NCBI RefSeq assembly: GCF_029227915.1
Contig: NC_079880.1
Span: 25,151,001-25,215,000, forward strand
Source: Hydractinia symbiolongicarpus
Lineage: Eukaryota > Cnidaria > Hydrozoa > Anthoathecata > Hydractiniidae
Direction: 5' to 3'
DNA: 64,000 nucleotides
The translations under genes and the position numbers were made by a program. Below the pieces are notes generated by a model. It was not told the origin of the DNA and did no database searches. It worked only from the letters and a program-made list of their open reading frames with translations. Below, piece by piece: positions 24,590 to 36,955 of the stretch (the first letter of the stretch is position 1; every line of letters starts with the position of its first letter).

Positions 24590-26798
24590 ACCCTACAATA
24601 CACAGTTTTTCTGTGTGTACTACTATTTGTGTCAATGAACCAAAGTTTTAATTATAAGCTTGCAGAGTTAAGCGAGCTTGGCGTTTCACGTCACAGATAC
24701 GTGTGGCGAGTTTGATTTGATTCCTCTCATACGCAACACACAAACTGCTCGCTTATTGCCCTTCATTGTTTACTAAATGTAGAAGTATAAAATCATGTTA
24801 TTTAGGCTGCTGTTTACTTGAAGAAATTCAAGCAATTTAGTTATGTGTATTTTATTGAATTGGTTGGCTAGCAAGCACTGGGTTGCAGCTGCTGTTCACA
24901 CGAAGAAGTTCAAGCAATTTAGTTTTCTTATTTATTTTGACTGAAGTTTAGAATTCTTATTTACTGTAAGTTCATATCCGTGTCTGCATTACTGTTTTTT
25001 ATGATCACCAAGATTTTGCTGTATGAATCCCAAAGTTGCTTTTTTATTATTATTTTGCACAAAATTTGTTAACAATGGTTAAATAAAACTGAATTTGTAT
25101 ATGGTGAATTCACCGTTTGTAGTTACATTTAGCAATTGCTATATAGTCCAAAAAGCTGGAAGAAACTTTACATGTGGATGGAAAAGTCTTTAAAAAGTAT
25201 TTACTTTAAGAGTCTTCTTTGCTTTTACATTTTGTGGCCTTAACATTTCCAAAAAGCCACCCATTACTGTTAAGTTCTGCTTTATCCTTTCCTAATGACA
25301 TGTTTTTGAAACGCTATACCCTTTTTTATTTTTCACTCAACAAGCCCACATTTTATTGCGCACACAGATATACAAAAACAAGTTTTTTTAATTTAAAGCA
25401 TAAATAATCCAAAAGGTTGATCTAGAGCATAATTCAGGTTTAAAAATGTCCACATGTGATATATTTTGTCGATTCAAACCATGTATTACTGCCTAATAGT
25501 TTTTAGAAAGAATTGGTAAACGACTTTGCCAACAGTATTGCTACCTTAACAGAAAAAAATGTTTAGGGAATAATTTTTTGAGGAAATTATTTTCGAGACG
25601 AATATTAATAGTTCCACAAAATCGCACTTTTTAAAGCTCATCAAAATATTGCTGCTGTTCAAAAAACGCTTTTTAATGGATACATACTTCTATAATTCTT
25701 GACTTCTGAGGTTAGAATAGCTTTTAAAATTTTCTTAACCTGTATCTTAGTAAAAATTGATATGCTGTCAAAAACGGCTTATCGGCGTCTATGAAAAAGG
25801 CTAAATTCAGGAACTCAGAAAGTATGATGATAATAGAACCATTTTTGGCTCTGTTTCATCAAACAAGTCTAAAACCATATCTACCAAATCTCAAGTCAAT
25901 ATTTCAAATTTCACTGAAGATATGGGACTTTGAACTGAAAAGGACATCTACCACTATCTTCAGTGTATCCTGGATTTAACCTTATGCCAGATTGAGTGTC
26001 AATCAAAGTGTGACTTAAAGTATGATAGTGTTCGATTTTCTGAAAATTTAATTTAAAAAAATCTTCTTAACTTTTTCTCTTCTTTAAAATGTCTGTGTAA
26101 TTTTTTATGCCTCCTATAAAATCATCTTTTATCAGATTGGTCTAAAAGTACTCTACCGAAGTTATTGCACTTTGAAATTTCTTGAATTAGAAACTAGGCC
26201 GGATAAATGTGCAGTCAATGATAAAATGGCACTGACGGTTAACTTACTGGCTTTTTATATTTTCTATGGTAAGCAAAGCATATAAAGTTATAACACATGC
26301 CCACTAATAACAGCCTGATATAATTTAAAACGTAATGGTACATATATTTTGCAAAAAAAAAACAAATTATTTTGTCTATAAAGGACATGTGTGACAGTAG
26401 CTCTCTAAGCTAGTAATTTTATGTAACGCCATTCTCTGCATAAAGCTGCAAATTAAACCTAGCCACTTGGAAACAAATTCAGTTTTTTTCTTTCTTTCTT
26501 ATCTTTTCTTTGCTAGGCATAGTGTGCTAGCTAGCTACTTTTTTAGTTATTAAACTTTCCCAGCTATTGAAATATTTCCATGTAAGCAGTATTTTTTATG
26601 TCTTATTTTATACTCTCATTGGTTAGTAATGCTTTTTATAAAACTTTTCACTTTGAAAAAATCATGATACTGATACAGCTCCTCCACCATTTTAATACAA
26701 ACAACTTCCTCCTGTTCGTCACAGACTCGCCGCCTCGCCACAATGTTTTGTATGACGCAATGATTATGTGACATATCCGCGCCAATCAAGTTTGATAT

Positions 26799-26877
26799 TG
26801 GACAAGCCTCCTCAAGGGCCATGTTTGTATCACCATCCTATGTTAGAAAAGCTACAAATTGCCGTGGGACGAGGTTG
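26799..26877 (-). repeat. Inverted CCTCGTCCCC unit, second tandem copy
   Basis: Counterpart of 21155-21233, about 40 bases before the end of the tandem duplication. Confidence 0.5.
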
Positions 26878-26917
26878 TGTCTTTCTTATTTTTCTCGCTG
26901 CTGTTTTAAGGCATATT

Positions 26918-27095
26918 GTTTTCAAGTATTTCTTTTATTATAAGTTTATTTTATTATAAGTTCTAAAAAAAGTGCACGTTCTCGCATCGGCCAAATATAC
27001 CTACGTTTAATTAATTTTTAGTGTCGAAATATAACACGAATTGTTAGATTGATATAATTGGGCTAAAACGAAAGAAAAAAAAGAAAAAAGAAGAA
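26918..27095 (+). promoter_or_regulatory. Presumed 5' region of the BTB gene
   Basis: Single-copy sequence starting exactly at the end of the tandem duplication. It ends in a purine-rich leader (GAAAGAAAAAAAAGAAAAAAG) before the ATG at 27096. No clear TATA box is seen. Confidence 0.3.
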
Positions 27096-30000
27096 ATGTT
27101 CAAACAACAATATTTCAAACCGGCATACATTAGCACAGCACAAAGAAAAGAACATCGGTATGCACAACCATGGGATGATTCTGATGTAATTTTAATTGTC
27201 GAAGATGAAAACTTTCATGTACATTCATGCATACTTGGTTTCGCTTCTCCTGTTTTTAAAATCATGCTTTCATCCAATTTTAAAGAAGGAAAGGAGAAGG
27301 TGATTAATCTTCCAGGGAAAAACAAAGCATCAGTTTTAATAATGTTAAACTTGATTTATCCGATCAATTTCACAATACCAGGTAAGATGAAATCATATTT
27401 TTGGTTCACTTCTTTTTTTGATCCACTTTTTTTAATTAGTTCTTTTCCTTTGTTTTGTTGGTATATTCTGACAAACCATGTATTTATACGCACCGTGTCT
27501 TTGATCTCGTATTAGTTCCTTGCTCTTATAAGACATTCAGAAAGAAAACAAATCACCTTTTATGAATTAAGACAAAAAAAGCCTTCTCATAGTAATGCGA
27601 GGGATAGAGATTGGTTGCTTGGTTGGTTGCCTGCTTGTTAATTGGTTCAGTATTTTTTATTTAAAAAACATTAATTTAAGTACCCAAGTAACATCTTGAA
27701 AATATCATAGTAACATAAAAAATTCGCAACAAATTATCACGTGAATACAAAACAGTCCGTGGAAAAATTCACTCTGGCAAAAGGCCAATGCTTTAGATGT
27801 TTTGCTGACGTCAGCAGTGCATATACAATAAAAAATTGGCCAAATTTACTTCATTCGTTGCCTGCAATGTGTAAAGGTTGAAATAGTGAGCAAAATAATA
27901 CATTTATAAATTTTGCTTACGACAAGCAATACTCACAAAAACACAAAAACTTATTTTTTAGATTTGCATATCCGTTGGCTTCATCGGATAGACTTTAAAA
28001 CGCTGATCAAAAAAACATATAGGATCAAGTACTTTTGACCATTGCTTATAAAGCGGAAACTTATTCGGGGACCCAGGTGTGGAAAGCTTTCTTAATTTGG
28101 CCAAGATTGTCCCTAGTTACCCATGCGTTTAAAAATAACTGACGTCACCACCTAGTAAGGTTATTTGGCCTCAAAATTATAACCGCACTGCAATGGTTCA
28201 CAAATTTAAAAGCAATGAGGTTAGTCTAAATGATCTGATGTCGCGCGGTATCGTCGGAAAGATTAACAAGTTAGACATCACTTCTTCAGTTACATCAAAG
28301 GAATATAAAAATATTCACTTTGTCTGTTACAGACAGACGGACACAGTCTCGGTATTATAATAAGAGAGGAGAACTTGTTGGGAGCTTTTCTTTCAAAATT
28401 TTTTTTAGCAATGAAATATTTTTTAAAAAGCAAAGATATAAATATTTACAGTTCAATGGTTCTTTTGTTCGCATATATACAAATATATTAGTACTAGTTA
28501 TTTAAACCCGTGGAATAATCCATTTAAATTTAATGTTCTTATCACAAAAAGGTTTGTTGATAAGTTTATTAAAAAGGCTGAAAAAGAAACGTTTTAACCC
28601 TATTTGGTATAGGGGGCATAAAGCGCCTGCGGCATTTTCAAACTCTCATATCTTTTTAAATACTGGATAAAATTCCTTGAAATTTTGTGACTTTTCCTAA
28701 CTTTTAATGGACTTTCAGAAAAAAGAAATATTTCCAAACATTGTCCTGTTATTGACACTCTGTCCTTTATTGACAGGAGGTCGTCAACTTTTGCTGTAGT
28801 GCTAAAAAAAATGTCAATAATTTCATAAAGAAGGCTGAAAAAGACAGTTTAAACGAAATCCCGTGGAGGTGTATACTCAAAAACGTATAAAATTTATGGT
28901 ATGTTTAGTAGTTAGGGGCATGGAGTACAAGAACAATTTTAGTAGTCTCTAACCCTGACTACTTGTGCATGTGACGTCATCATTTGTCGAAATGGTTATC
29001 ATATGATTGTAGCATTTGCTTATTTTCTGTAAAATGTGCAATTTTTGGTGTCTGAGAGGCCAACGGTGCTATCATTTATACCATTTGAGGACCCCAGCAA
29101 TGGCATATTTTTCAACTTGTATATAGTATAGTTTTTTTAGATTTTAGTTTTTTATTGATTAACGGGCATATGCATAGCTCTTAATACCACTCTCAACTAT
29201 GTATATTTTGTCATCAAGCAGCTACGTGACACCTTATTGATCTAATAACTGTCCAACATATTGTCTTTACTCCTGATGGTTTTCATAGTGCGATACATCT
29301 GTTTGTTTCCAAATGATACATTCCAATAGTCTTTGTGCCTGATGTTGTTCTTCATGATGTTCTTCTCAATTCCTTCAGCGGTTTTACCACACTTACCATT
29401 ATCATTCATATAGCTGTACATCTTGGACTTTAATCCTACAAATTCAAGTATTACACTCGCTGCCTCATCCTTTATATTACCTATAATTTTCTTGTTTGAC
29501 TTGTCACAGAATGGAGAAGCCTTTGGATAGTCACTATTGTTAAATTTATCTTTGTCGTTCCAGAAATTCTTGTATACATGATCAGGCTTAATTTCATATG
29601 TTAGGAAGTCTGTATCTGTAAAAAGCAATTTGGCATTATTATTGCATTTTTTCTTTGCAAAATTATAGTGGAAGTCATACATCAACGTAGACCCAGTACA
29701 CACATTCCAAAATATGCCGGTCTGTTTAGCACCAGTGTTTCCTTAATTTTATGGACAGCCACCAGGTTCTCGTTAAAGATCTTTGATGATGCAAATGTTA
29801 GTTTCGATGATAATTTCAGCACCTTAGATTTAGTAGTTACCAATTCCACATTTACATGTTTTCTAATGTTTTCCATAGTCTTACCAAATGCAGTTTTATA
29901 TAGGTATTGAAGTCGATATACTTTTTCAACCATGGGCTCTGATTGAATTCCAGCACTCGATGTACCTTTGTTATTTTCAACCCAGAGACATATGTAATTG

Positions 30001-33000
30001 CAGATTTTGATAGTGCATACACACTTCCCTTTTTTATCCAAAGTTGGCACCAGTTTATGGACATCACCAATTGATATCTTATATTCTTCTGATAATATTT
30101 CCTCGGTTATATTATTTTTCTCTGGTTCCAATGGATAGTCATTATGTAGATCATGTAGTTCTTCCAGATGTTCTAGATCAAATTCCAGTATCAGCCCTTT
30201 TTTACATTTATCAGTAGATTGCAAATGTTTATTTTTTCTGTTAGCCATCTAAATCCAGCTGTCGCCAAATATTGTGACATCCCATAATCGTATAGATTGT
30301 TGGCGTCCAGATACATTAGATATTGTGATGGTAGCTCCTTGTTATAGTCTTTCATGTATTCATTACTGGCTTTTCCATATATCCGTGAGCAACATACGAC
30401 ACACCACCTCCTAATCCCTTTACAATAAACTGGAACATGTCAACATCTGTCATCAATTCAAGTACTACTTTATTCATTTTCAACAAAGCATCCCAAGATA
30501 GCCCAGGGGATGTAAAATAGTGGCATGGCTAAGTCTTTAAATACCGTAAGCATGTACTTCCGAAGTTCTCAAATGCATCAGCAAATAGTAATACATCCGA
30601 TTTTAGGTATAAATCATTATACTCTTCCATGGTCCACATACCAAACTCATTCTAAACCGACTTTATCATATAGTAAGTCTTAAAAGTCTTCCTTATTGGG
30701 TACCTGCGTCTCATGAAATCATTTGAAACAATCCATGTAGTCATAAGGATACACACACTTCTTAATGATCGAATCGAATTTCACACCATTTCCGACGTCT
30801 TCTTTGTTATATTTGATGGACTCGTTAGATAGATTATCGATCAACTTCTCAAGACTTGAACTCATAAACTGGAAACTATCTATAAAATTTAGATTATTAC
30901 CAAGCACAAAGGCCATCTATTTCTCCATATTATTGGGTATTACCTTAATGTTTATTTCTGGTGCCTCACTGTCTTTCTTCTTATGTGAGTGCTTTTTGGC
31001 AATTTTACCAATCTGTTGCATAATAAAATGTCTATCATAGACATTTAGAGTATGGGAAATTACAGGTATCTTATCAGTCTTTTTATGGCTAAGATTACAG
31101 TCTTGATGAGCTGATCCTCCATATTTACCAGTCGCGTGACAATGATCTCTTACTCTTATATCCTTATAAACATACCTCTTACTACAAATATGACAACTAT
31201 CTGCTTCATGAAAATCTTTTTTACCAGCCTTAGTCATTACCATGTCATTATTGAAGTACTTACTTTTGATGTTCTTACAATATGAATTCTTTCATCATCT
31301 CTTCCATAAACTTTTTAATAGTATTAGGACCTCTATCTACACACAACCTTATAACCGTAACCACAATCTGTATGCTTCTGGTATGCTTCGCTATATGATT
31401 TCTTAGTATTGGGTGCACATCGATGGACTTTCTCAGTAATGGCTTAAAAATCAGAATATATTACAAATGGCACCTCTAATTGTTTATGGAAGTTGGTGCA
31501 CTTGATGTGCACGTGATGTGTTATCACCCTTCTCTGGCATTTTGATAGCTTATTTACCGTTTATACCCATGCAGTACTATGTGGACATACTTCCGTATGT
31601 CTGGATAGTATATCTTTTGATGAGAAAAATTGTAGAAAATACATGCAGAAGTGCTTCCTTTCTTTGTGTTTTGATTGATTGTACATAAAACTATTAAAAT
31701 CCTTGATAAGCACATTATATTTGTTTTCACCTGCGGTTATCAATAGTAGGTTCATATGATCTTTGAACTCCTCTTTTGACACATTTATTGGGTACGGCTG
31801 TTTATCCTCGTGTGCAAATACAATTATTCTGATACTGTTCTGTTGTTCAATCTTGTTATAATGTTGGATGGCCACAGGAAATTGAATTTCAGAGTAGTCC
31901 AATTTATGGATATATTTTTTATCACATTTTTTGATTCGTTATGGATATTTTTTATGGGTTCAAGTGTCTGATATGGCACAATGTAAAACATTCATTATCC
32001 TGGTTCTTCATATTGATTAGTCCTTTTGAGCTTTTTTGAATTCTTCTGGTATTTCTATAAAACTGGCGCCATTTAGTGGATTATATCTGCTGAAGTTAAA
32101 AGAATGTGCATCCACTGATTCAATAGTTCATCCAGATCCTTCAGATATCCATTGACTTATACTATTTCATATTTGTTGGGAGGTCAAATTTGGAATCATT
32201 TTAATCTCATTTTTATTTATTATTGTAATCAGCTTATTGCTGAAGTACGCTGTGTTATAGGTCATTTTATCGTCGTTACCAAGTGGTTTTGCAAATGATA
32301 TCTTTAATGTGTCCATATACTTGAAAGAAGTCAGTTTAACCAATTCTTTATTTAGAAGACGGATAATGGAACTTCTTGGTTAGTTGTTTTAATGGATCCA
32401 TTTTGATTTCAAATGATTTAGTGGTATCCTTCTGGGCCTTATGCAAATGTGCAAAGTCGACATTAGGTGTACGAATTAATTTTCTGAATGGATAGGTTGT
32501 TTTTTTTGGAGCCGGTACTGGTCTCTGTTTTAGTAGGATGATCCTAGGCAACAGGGTTGGTCGTACTTTATTATATGCTGGTCCGTTTATCTTCATCCTT
32601 CTATTAGTCTACGGACTTCTGGTATAGCCCAGTTCATCACTTCTAGGCTCAGTGGACTTCTTCCATTTATTGGGAAAGCAATTGAATGAGCTTAGACTTA
32701 CAAAGCTTTTCAAGATAACTCTTATGCATGAATTATGAAATTTTCTGATCCATTATATACTTTAATAAAGAAGTATCTCTTTTAGTGTCAGGTCCTAAGT
32801 ACTATATTATTATAAGTAGGTGCGTTTTTATTGATCTATCAGATATAAATATTTACATAAAATATATGTATATATTCTACACATTCAACGCCCCTAATCC
32901 ATTATAATAATAAATAAGTGATATCTCTTTAACACTGTTTATGTATGTGCCTTAAATGGATATTCAATGTTTTCGATTACTTGAAGTTTCTATAATAGCA

Positions 33001-36000
33001 ACTACATTTGATTCTCACTCCATAAAAATAATGAATGATTTCCGTTATAATTTCATCATAATCATTACTTAACAATACTTTATAAACATTGTTTCTATAC
33101 TCTTGTAACATTACTTTTCAGTTATCTGATAATCGGCCATTTCCTTTTGGGGTTTTAAATTTGAAAACAAATCCTAGATATTCTATATGTGAATTATCAT
33201 ATCGGTTGCTCCCTTTTGATAACCTAGTTTATAGGACCTTGTTCTCATACTACTATTTATTTGGTTTTCTCCTAATGATACATTTTAAAGTGCTTCCAAA
33301 TAATGGTTTCTTATATAGTTAACAACTTTGTATGTAGGTCATACTCTGATTGTATATAAAAGGTCAACATCTTAAAAGGCTTGCCGTTATTTTCTTATCG
33401 TCTGGTTTTTCTTATTAATGTAAAAACATCATTTGTAACCCATCGTTTTAAATCTTCTGCTTTATACATAATACATCCCATAATAAGACTATACAATCCG
33501 AATTCATTTATATAGATCATTTGGTCAGTTCTTAGGGACGTTGAATCAACTGGACAAGATTTGAGGTCATATAATACAATTCAGGATATGATTTCGATTA
33601 GCTTGGTTTGTATCTGTATATTTTAGGATGTTGGCAATCGCCTTAGTCTAGAACCAAACAATATCATCCTTTCTAATAATAGCCAATTTAGTTTCTTCAT
33701 AAATAAAATTTTCTTCCATTACAATAATAATAATAATACATAATGTTATCTCCTTGGTTACCAAATGTGATTGTAGAGATCCATATAGCCATTCTTAGAG
33801 TGTCCAATTCGTTCGCCCAAGATTTAAGGTCATTATCTACCATTCTACCTAATTTGAGAAACGTACCCAAATTGGTCCCAGGTGGTCCGTTGTTACTCAC
33901 GCGTTGACAAATGGTCTACGTCACCACCTAGTTTCAAAGTTATTGGGTTTTAAAGTTAAACCTGCATTGTAATGAGTTTATTAATTTAAATTAACATATT
34001 AACGTTAAAGTAGTGATATTGACGTCGCGCCGTAATGTCAAATAATTTAACATTTAAGACATAGGTTTTTCGGCTGTAGGAAAGGAAAATAAACACATTT
34101 GCTTTGCCTGTTACAGATAAATGACTAGTCAATAAGGCCCGTGGAAAAATCTACTTAGGAAGAAGACCAATGAAAATATAGATCTTTTTAGATGTTTTGC
34201 TGACGTCAGCAGTGCGTATAAAAATAATTTGGCGAAATTTAGTTTATCCCTTTCCTTTAACGTGAATTGATTGAAACGCTGATCTAAATAATGTGTGGGA
34301 TCATGTACCTTTGGCGAACGCTTAAAACGAAACATAAGGGTTTCAAAATTTTGCCCCAAAGTATCAAAATAATTTTATAAGAAATTTATATACCTGTTGT
34401 CTTTATCGAATAGATTTTGAAATGCTGATCAAGAAAATGTATAGCATAACGTATCTTTGACAAACAGTTACGGAAATATTGTGGTATAGGGTTTCTGATG
34501 ACGTCATCAACCCGTCTATTCCAAATCGGCTTCGGGCACCCAAGTTTTGGAAACTTACCAAATAGGTCTCGGGTAGTCCCTAATTACCCATGTAGGAGAT
34601 AATGTCAGTTATTTCTACCCGTTTTCAAGTTATTTAGCCTTAAATTTGAAAGTACAATGCAATGGTTTCAATAAACTTAATATACTTTCCCTTGACGTCA
34701 ATATTGTTTTAATGTCAAAGTTTTGGTAAATTACAGCACAATTAAATAGTCGATGTTTTACAGAATGTTGTAAAGAAAATTGTCAGAAATATAATCGACT
34801 TTGTAAAAGTCACAGACAAAGAGACATCGACACTCACAACAATAATACAAAACCGACAGTAAGAACACCGACAGTTACAACGCCGACATTTACGATAATA
34901 GCAATGTTAGAAATAAAGCATCTCAAATATGTCCATCTTATAACCAAAGAATAAACTTGAATCAACAAAGATCATTATTTTGAAAACATTGTATACGGTT
35001 CGTAAACAAGGGTTTACAAAAAATGTAAAACAAATCGCTTTTTGCAAAACACATCTAAATCAACAAAAATTAGTTCATTCAGCATGTCGTATATAGCCAT
35101 TAATCTTCCACAAAAAGGTTATGAAATAAGTCAGTCATTTCAGTGCATACAGTCTTCGCCCATAAGATTACAAAATATAAAAAACAAAAATAGTTTCAAT
35201 CAGAACATTAAGTAACAGTTTTATCATCAGCAAACATTATCCCTACATAATTTTCTAAAACTCTCAAAAAAAAAGTGAAACAATGGGAGTTTCCTTCCAG
35301 CCAAAAGTGTGCTTAGTTCTTCCAAACAATAGCTTATAATACGAAGCATATAGAGATCAGCTTATACAACCGCTAACAGCAAAGTCCCATTCTACAAAAA
35401 TTTGTTCTTTCAGTATACTGCATGTGGTCTATTTCCACAAAGTTTACAAAATTTTAAAAAACAGCATTTTGCAACACGAACAATATAAACGGACAACCAT
35501 ACCTTTCTGTCATAAATTTTTTTAACCCAACGTTATAAACTGACTTAAATTTCAAATCAAATGTCAAAAAACCCTGGAAAAAAACTTGGCATTTTACATG
35601 TAGGCTGACAAAAGTTTAACAGGATGTCAAAAGCAAAACAATAAAAAATAACTTAACACACATTTTTAATTCAATAAAATTCCTTCCACTTGTTATATGG
35701 TGGTCCCCTTGTACAGTTAACAGAAAATGTGAAAGAATTATTCTCTATGGGCATAAAAAACTGTCACATTATCCTAAAAGTTCAAGAAATCCTTGAAAAC
35801 TTTGTATCTAGCTTGTTACATCATAATTCGTGCTCAAATAGGAAGAGAACTTTGAATATTAAGGCAGGAAGAGATAGCTAAAAAAGAATAACAATATAGA
35901 GCTAGCTATGATATGGGATGGAGCCTTAAAGCTAACATTAGCTAGCAGGTAACAGTAGCTGAGACACCCAGTTAAATATACTTTAGCTGGGGAGACTTAG

Positions 36001-36955
36001 CTGGGTCTATAGCTAGCTATTCATGCTTAGTTAAACACATTATAAAGAGAAACAATATAGTAATGTAAAAATGATAACAGTGAGTTCAACATAGCAAAGT
36101 TTTTTGTTTGTCCAGCAAAATAGTTTGTTGGCCAGCGTTACGCACCAGAGTTTATTAATTATGCAAAATAATGTAAAAAAAATGGCTAGCTTTTATTAAT
36201 TTTTAAAAAACGAGGTAAAATATAAAAATTTAAAAATTTGGAGATTTAAGGGATTTTTTTCAAGAAAATAAAAAAGTAACACGTAGCTTCAACAACATAA
36301 AAACAAAAAGTGTAAATCTGTTAAAGTTCTTACTTTTTCTGAATTCCAATAATATTTTCAATACCTAAGAATGTCCTCAGAAAGATGTTATCATTATCTC
36401 TTTGTTGGTTACAAGATGTTTTTTCAAGATGTTTTTTCTGTCCATTTGAATTTTAAACTTGTAGAACCAAATAGTTTCTTATGTATAAGTTTTACTACTC
36501 AATGCGATAACCTTCAAATATACTCAACATTTTAATTTTGTATTTTTTATCTTTGTTTTTTAGACTTTTCATGCTGTGAATCACTCCTCGAGTTGGCAAG
36601 AGAATATGATATCAAAAGAATTACGACGTTGGTTGATGAATACCTGTGTCATAAAGTTGACTGTGCATTTCACATTATTAAACTTGCCGATTCCTTTAAT
36701 TTGAAAGATACATTAAAGAAAAATGTTGAATGTTATACCAACGCAAATAATTCAAATGATATGAATTACTTTTGTGATGACTGGAGCGTAATTTCGGCTA
36801 AAACGAAGATGCAAATAATGTTAAATAAAGCTAACAATATAGAATATAAATGTTGTCCCTGTGTCAGCAACGAAATCTGCATTCATCCTATAAACGTACC
36901 AAGATATCAATTTGTAACACTTCTTGATGCAATAAAAGCTTTTGGAAGAATGTAA
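27096..36955 (+). CDS. Short BTB/POZ-domain protein with C-terminal Cys/His motif (two exons)
   Basis: Joined exons are 27096-27381 and 36564-36955. The donor CAG|GTAAGA and acceptor TTTTTTAG|AC are in phase 1; the split codon gives Asp, so the frame runs through [14 protein letters not shown]. The product is about 225 residues. Residues 25-95 form the BTB core: [47 protein letters not shown]. Exon 2 supplies the BTB C-terminal helices and a short BACK-like region ([32 protein letters not shown]), then a conserved DDWS...KTKMQIM block and C-x2-C-x5-C-x-H ([11 protein letters not shown] with its preceding Cys). BTB domains dimerise and often recruit Cul3; the tail's role is unknown. No Kelch or MATH domain is present. 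The 9.2-kb intron contains an antisense Polinton-like remnant. Paralogous copies lie at 7.4-10.4, 39.4 and 48.5 kb; this is the only unbroken one. Confidence 0.8.
27740..28420 (+). repeat. GACGTCAGCAGTGC / GACGTCACCACCTAG dispersed repeat, left copy
   Basis: The landmarks, in order, are CCGTGGAAAAATTCAC, TGCTGACGTCAGCAGTGC, GACCCAGGTGTGGAAAG, CCCTAGTTACCCATG, TGACGTCACCACCTAG and CTGTTACAGACAGACGG. The same landmarks recur at 33840-34870, on the far side of the Polinton-like block. I know of no coding capacity for it. Confidence 0.7.
28421..29224. other. Intron sequence between repeat and polymerase remnant
   Basis: The segment contains repeat-like words (CCCTATTTGGTATAGGGGGCAT at 28599; GAAATTTTGTGACTTTT at 28680, also found at 8178) and no coding frame that I can support. 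Confidence 0.4.
29225..32600 (-). pseudogene. Protein-primed-type DNA polymerase B with endonuclease VII-like domain (broken)
   Basis: Minus strand, read from 32600 down. It starts with a Pro-rich linker (PVPAPKK, 32.5 kb). Next is an N-terminal region (31561-31902) with [13 protein letters not shown] and a Cys/His pair, then an endonuclease VII-like Cys/His segment with [15 protein letters not shown] and CNL (30917-31243), running into the exonuclease region ([18 protein letters not shown], 30.85 kb). Palm motif A is seen near 30.28 kb ([15 protein letters not shown]), [20 protein letters not shown] near 30.17 kb, and motif C as FTDTDF (29.6 kb). The usual YxDTDS has Phe in place of Ser. Several frame changes and stops (for example near 29690 and 30250-30720) make it non-functional. 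Codon-level similarity is still easy to read, so the decay is not very old. Confidence 0.8.
32977..33350 (-). pseudogene. VRR-NUC-like nuclease remnant
   Basis: Minus strand, two frames. The upstream frame carries [13 protein letters not shown], then [15 protein letters not shown]; the downstream frame carries [18 protein letters not shown], a stop, and then [13 protein letters not shown] and [10 protein letters not shown]. This is the order seen in virus-type VRR-NUC nucleases: a D in the K-G-x-x-D turn, an E-x-K strand with a G-G loop, and a Gln helix. The expected catalytic E before F-K reads K here and the helix Gln is replaced by a stop, so the nuclease is dead. It lies between the BRO-N remnant and the polymerase, in the same direction. 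Confidence 0.6.
33395..33719 (-). pseudogene. BRO-N domain remnant
   Basis: Minus strand from ATG at 33719 to TAA at 33395-33397, with internal frame changes. Recognisable segments are [10 protein letters not shown], a stop where W-F-K is expected, then [19 protein letters not shown], and in another frame [11 protein letters not shown] and [15 protein letters not shown]. This is the standard BRO-N order (WF-K-A-x-D-V-A, GYTDxxxA, F-I-N-E-x-G-L-Y-x-L-I, F-K-x-W-V-x-x-x-V-L-P-x-I-R-K). BRO-N domains are DNA-binding domains of large DNA viruses and virus-like elements. Confidence 0.7.
33840..34870 (+). repeat. GACGTCACCACCTAG / GACGTCAGCAGTGC dispersed repeat, right copies
   Basis: A partial unit (33840-34125: CCCAGGTGGTCC, ACGTCACCACCTAG, CTGTTACAG) is followed by another (34139 on: CCGTGGAAAAATC, TGCTGACGTCAGCAGTGC, and from 34550 CACCCAAGTTTTGG, CCCTAATTACCCATG). 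They are in the same orientation as the copy at 27740, so the Polinton-like block lies within or between members of this repeat. Confidence 0.7.
34871..36429. other. Remainder of the BTB intron
   Basis: AT-rich sequence with TAGCTAGC-type words around 35900-36020 and no coding frame that I can support. The 63-codon frame at 35690 has no recognisable content. Confidence 0.4.

Larger units (their letters stand above)
21272..26917 (+). repeat. Tandem segmental duplication, copy 2
   Basis: Second unit (about 5.65 kb), ending at GGCATATT before GTTTTCAAG at 26918, where single-copy sequence leading to the BTB gene begins. All landmarks of copy 1 recur at an offset of about 5.65-5.71 kb. The 106-codon frame at 21124-21444 spans the junction. 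Confidence 0.95.
29225..33719 (-). mobile_element. Decayed Polinton/Maverick-like (virus-like) element fragment
   Basis: Three degenerate coding regions lie in one direction (minus), in the order BRO-N domain, VRR-NUC-like nuclease, family-B DNA polymerase. This combination is typical of Polinton/Maverick and related virus-like DNA elements. No capsid, packaging ATPase, protease or rve integrase is visible here and no long terminal inverted repeats were found, so the fragment is incomplete. It sits antisense in the intron of the BTB gene. Every reading frame is interrupted. Confidence 0.7.

Noticed and set aside
29668-31040. Plus-strand ORFs of 80 and 91 codons
   Set aside because: Antisense to the polymerase remnant, which explains their openness.
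33697-33900. 67-codon minus-strand ORF
   Set aside because: Spans the (AAT)n run and the start of the dispersed repeat; the BRO-N start at 33719 lies in a different context. No recognisable domain.
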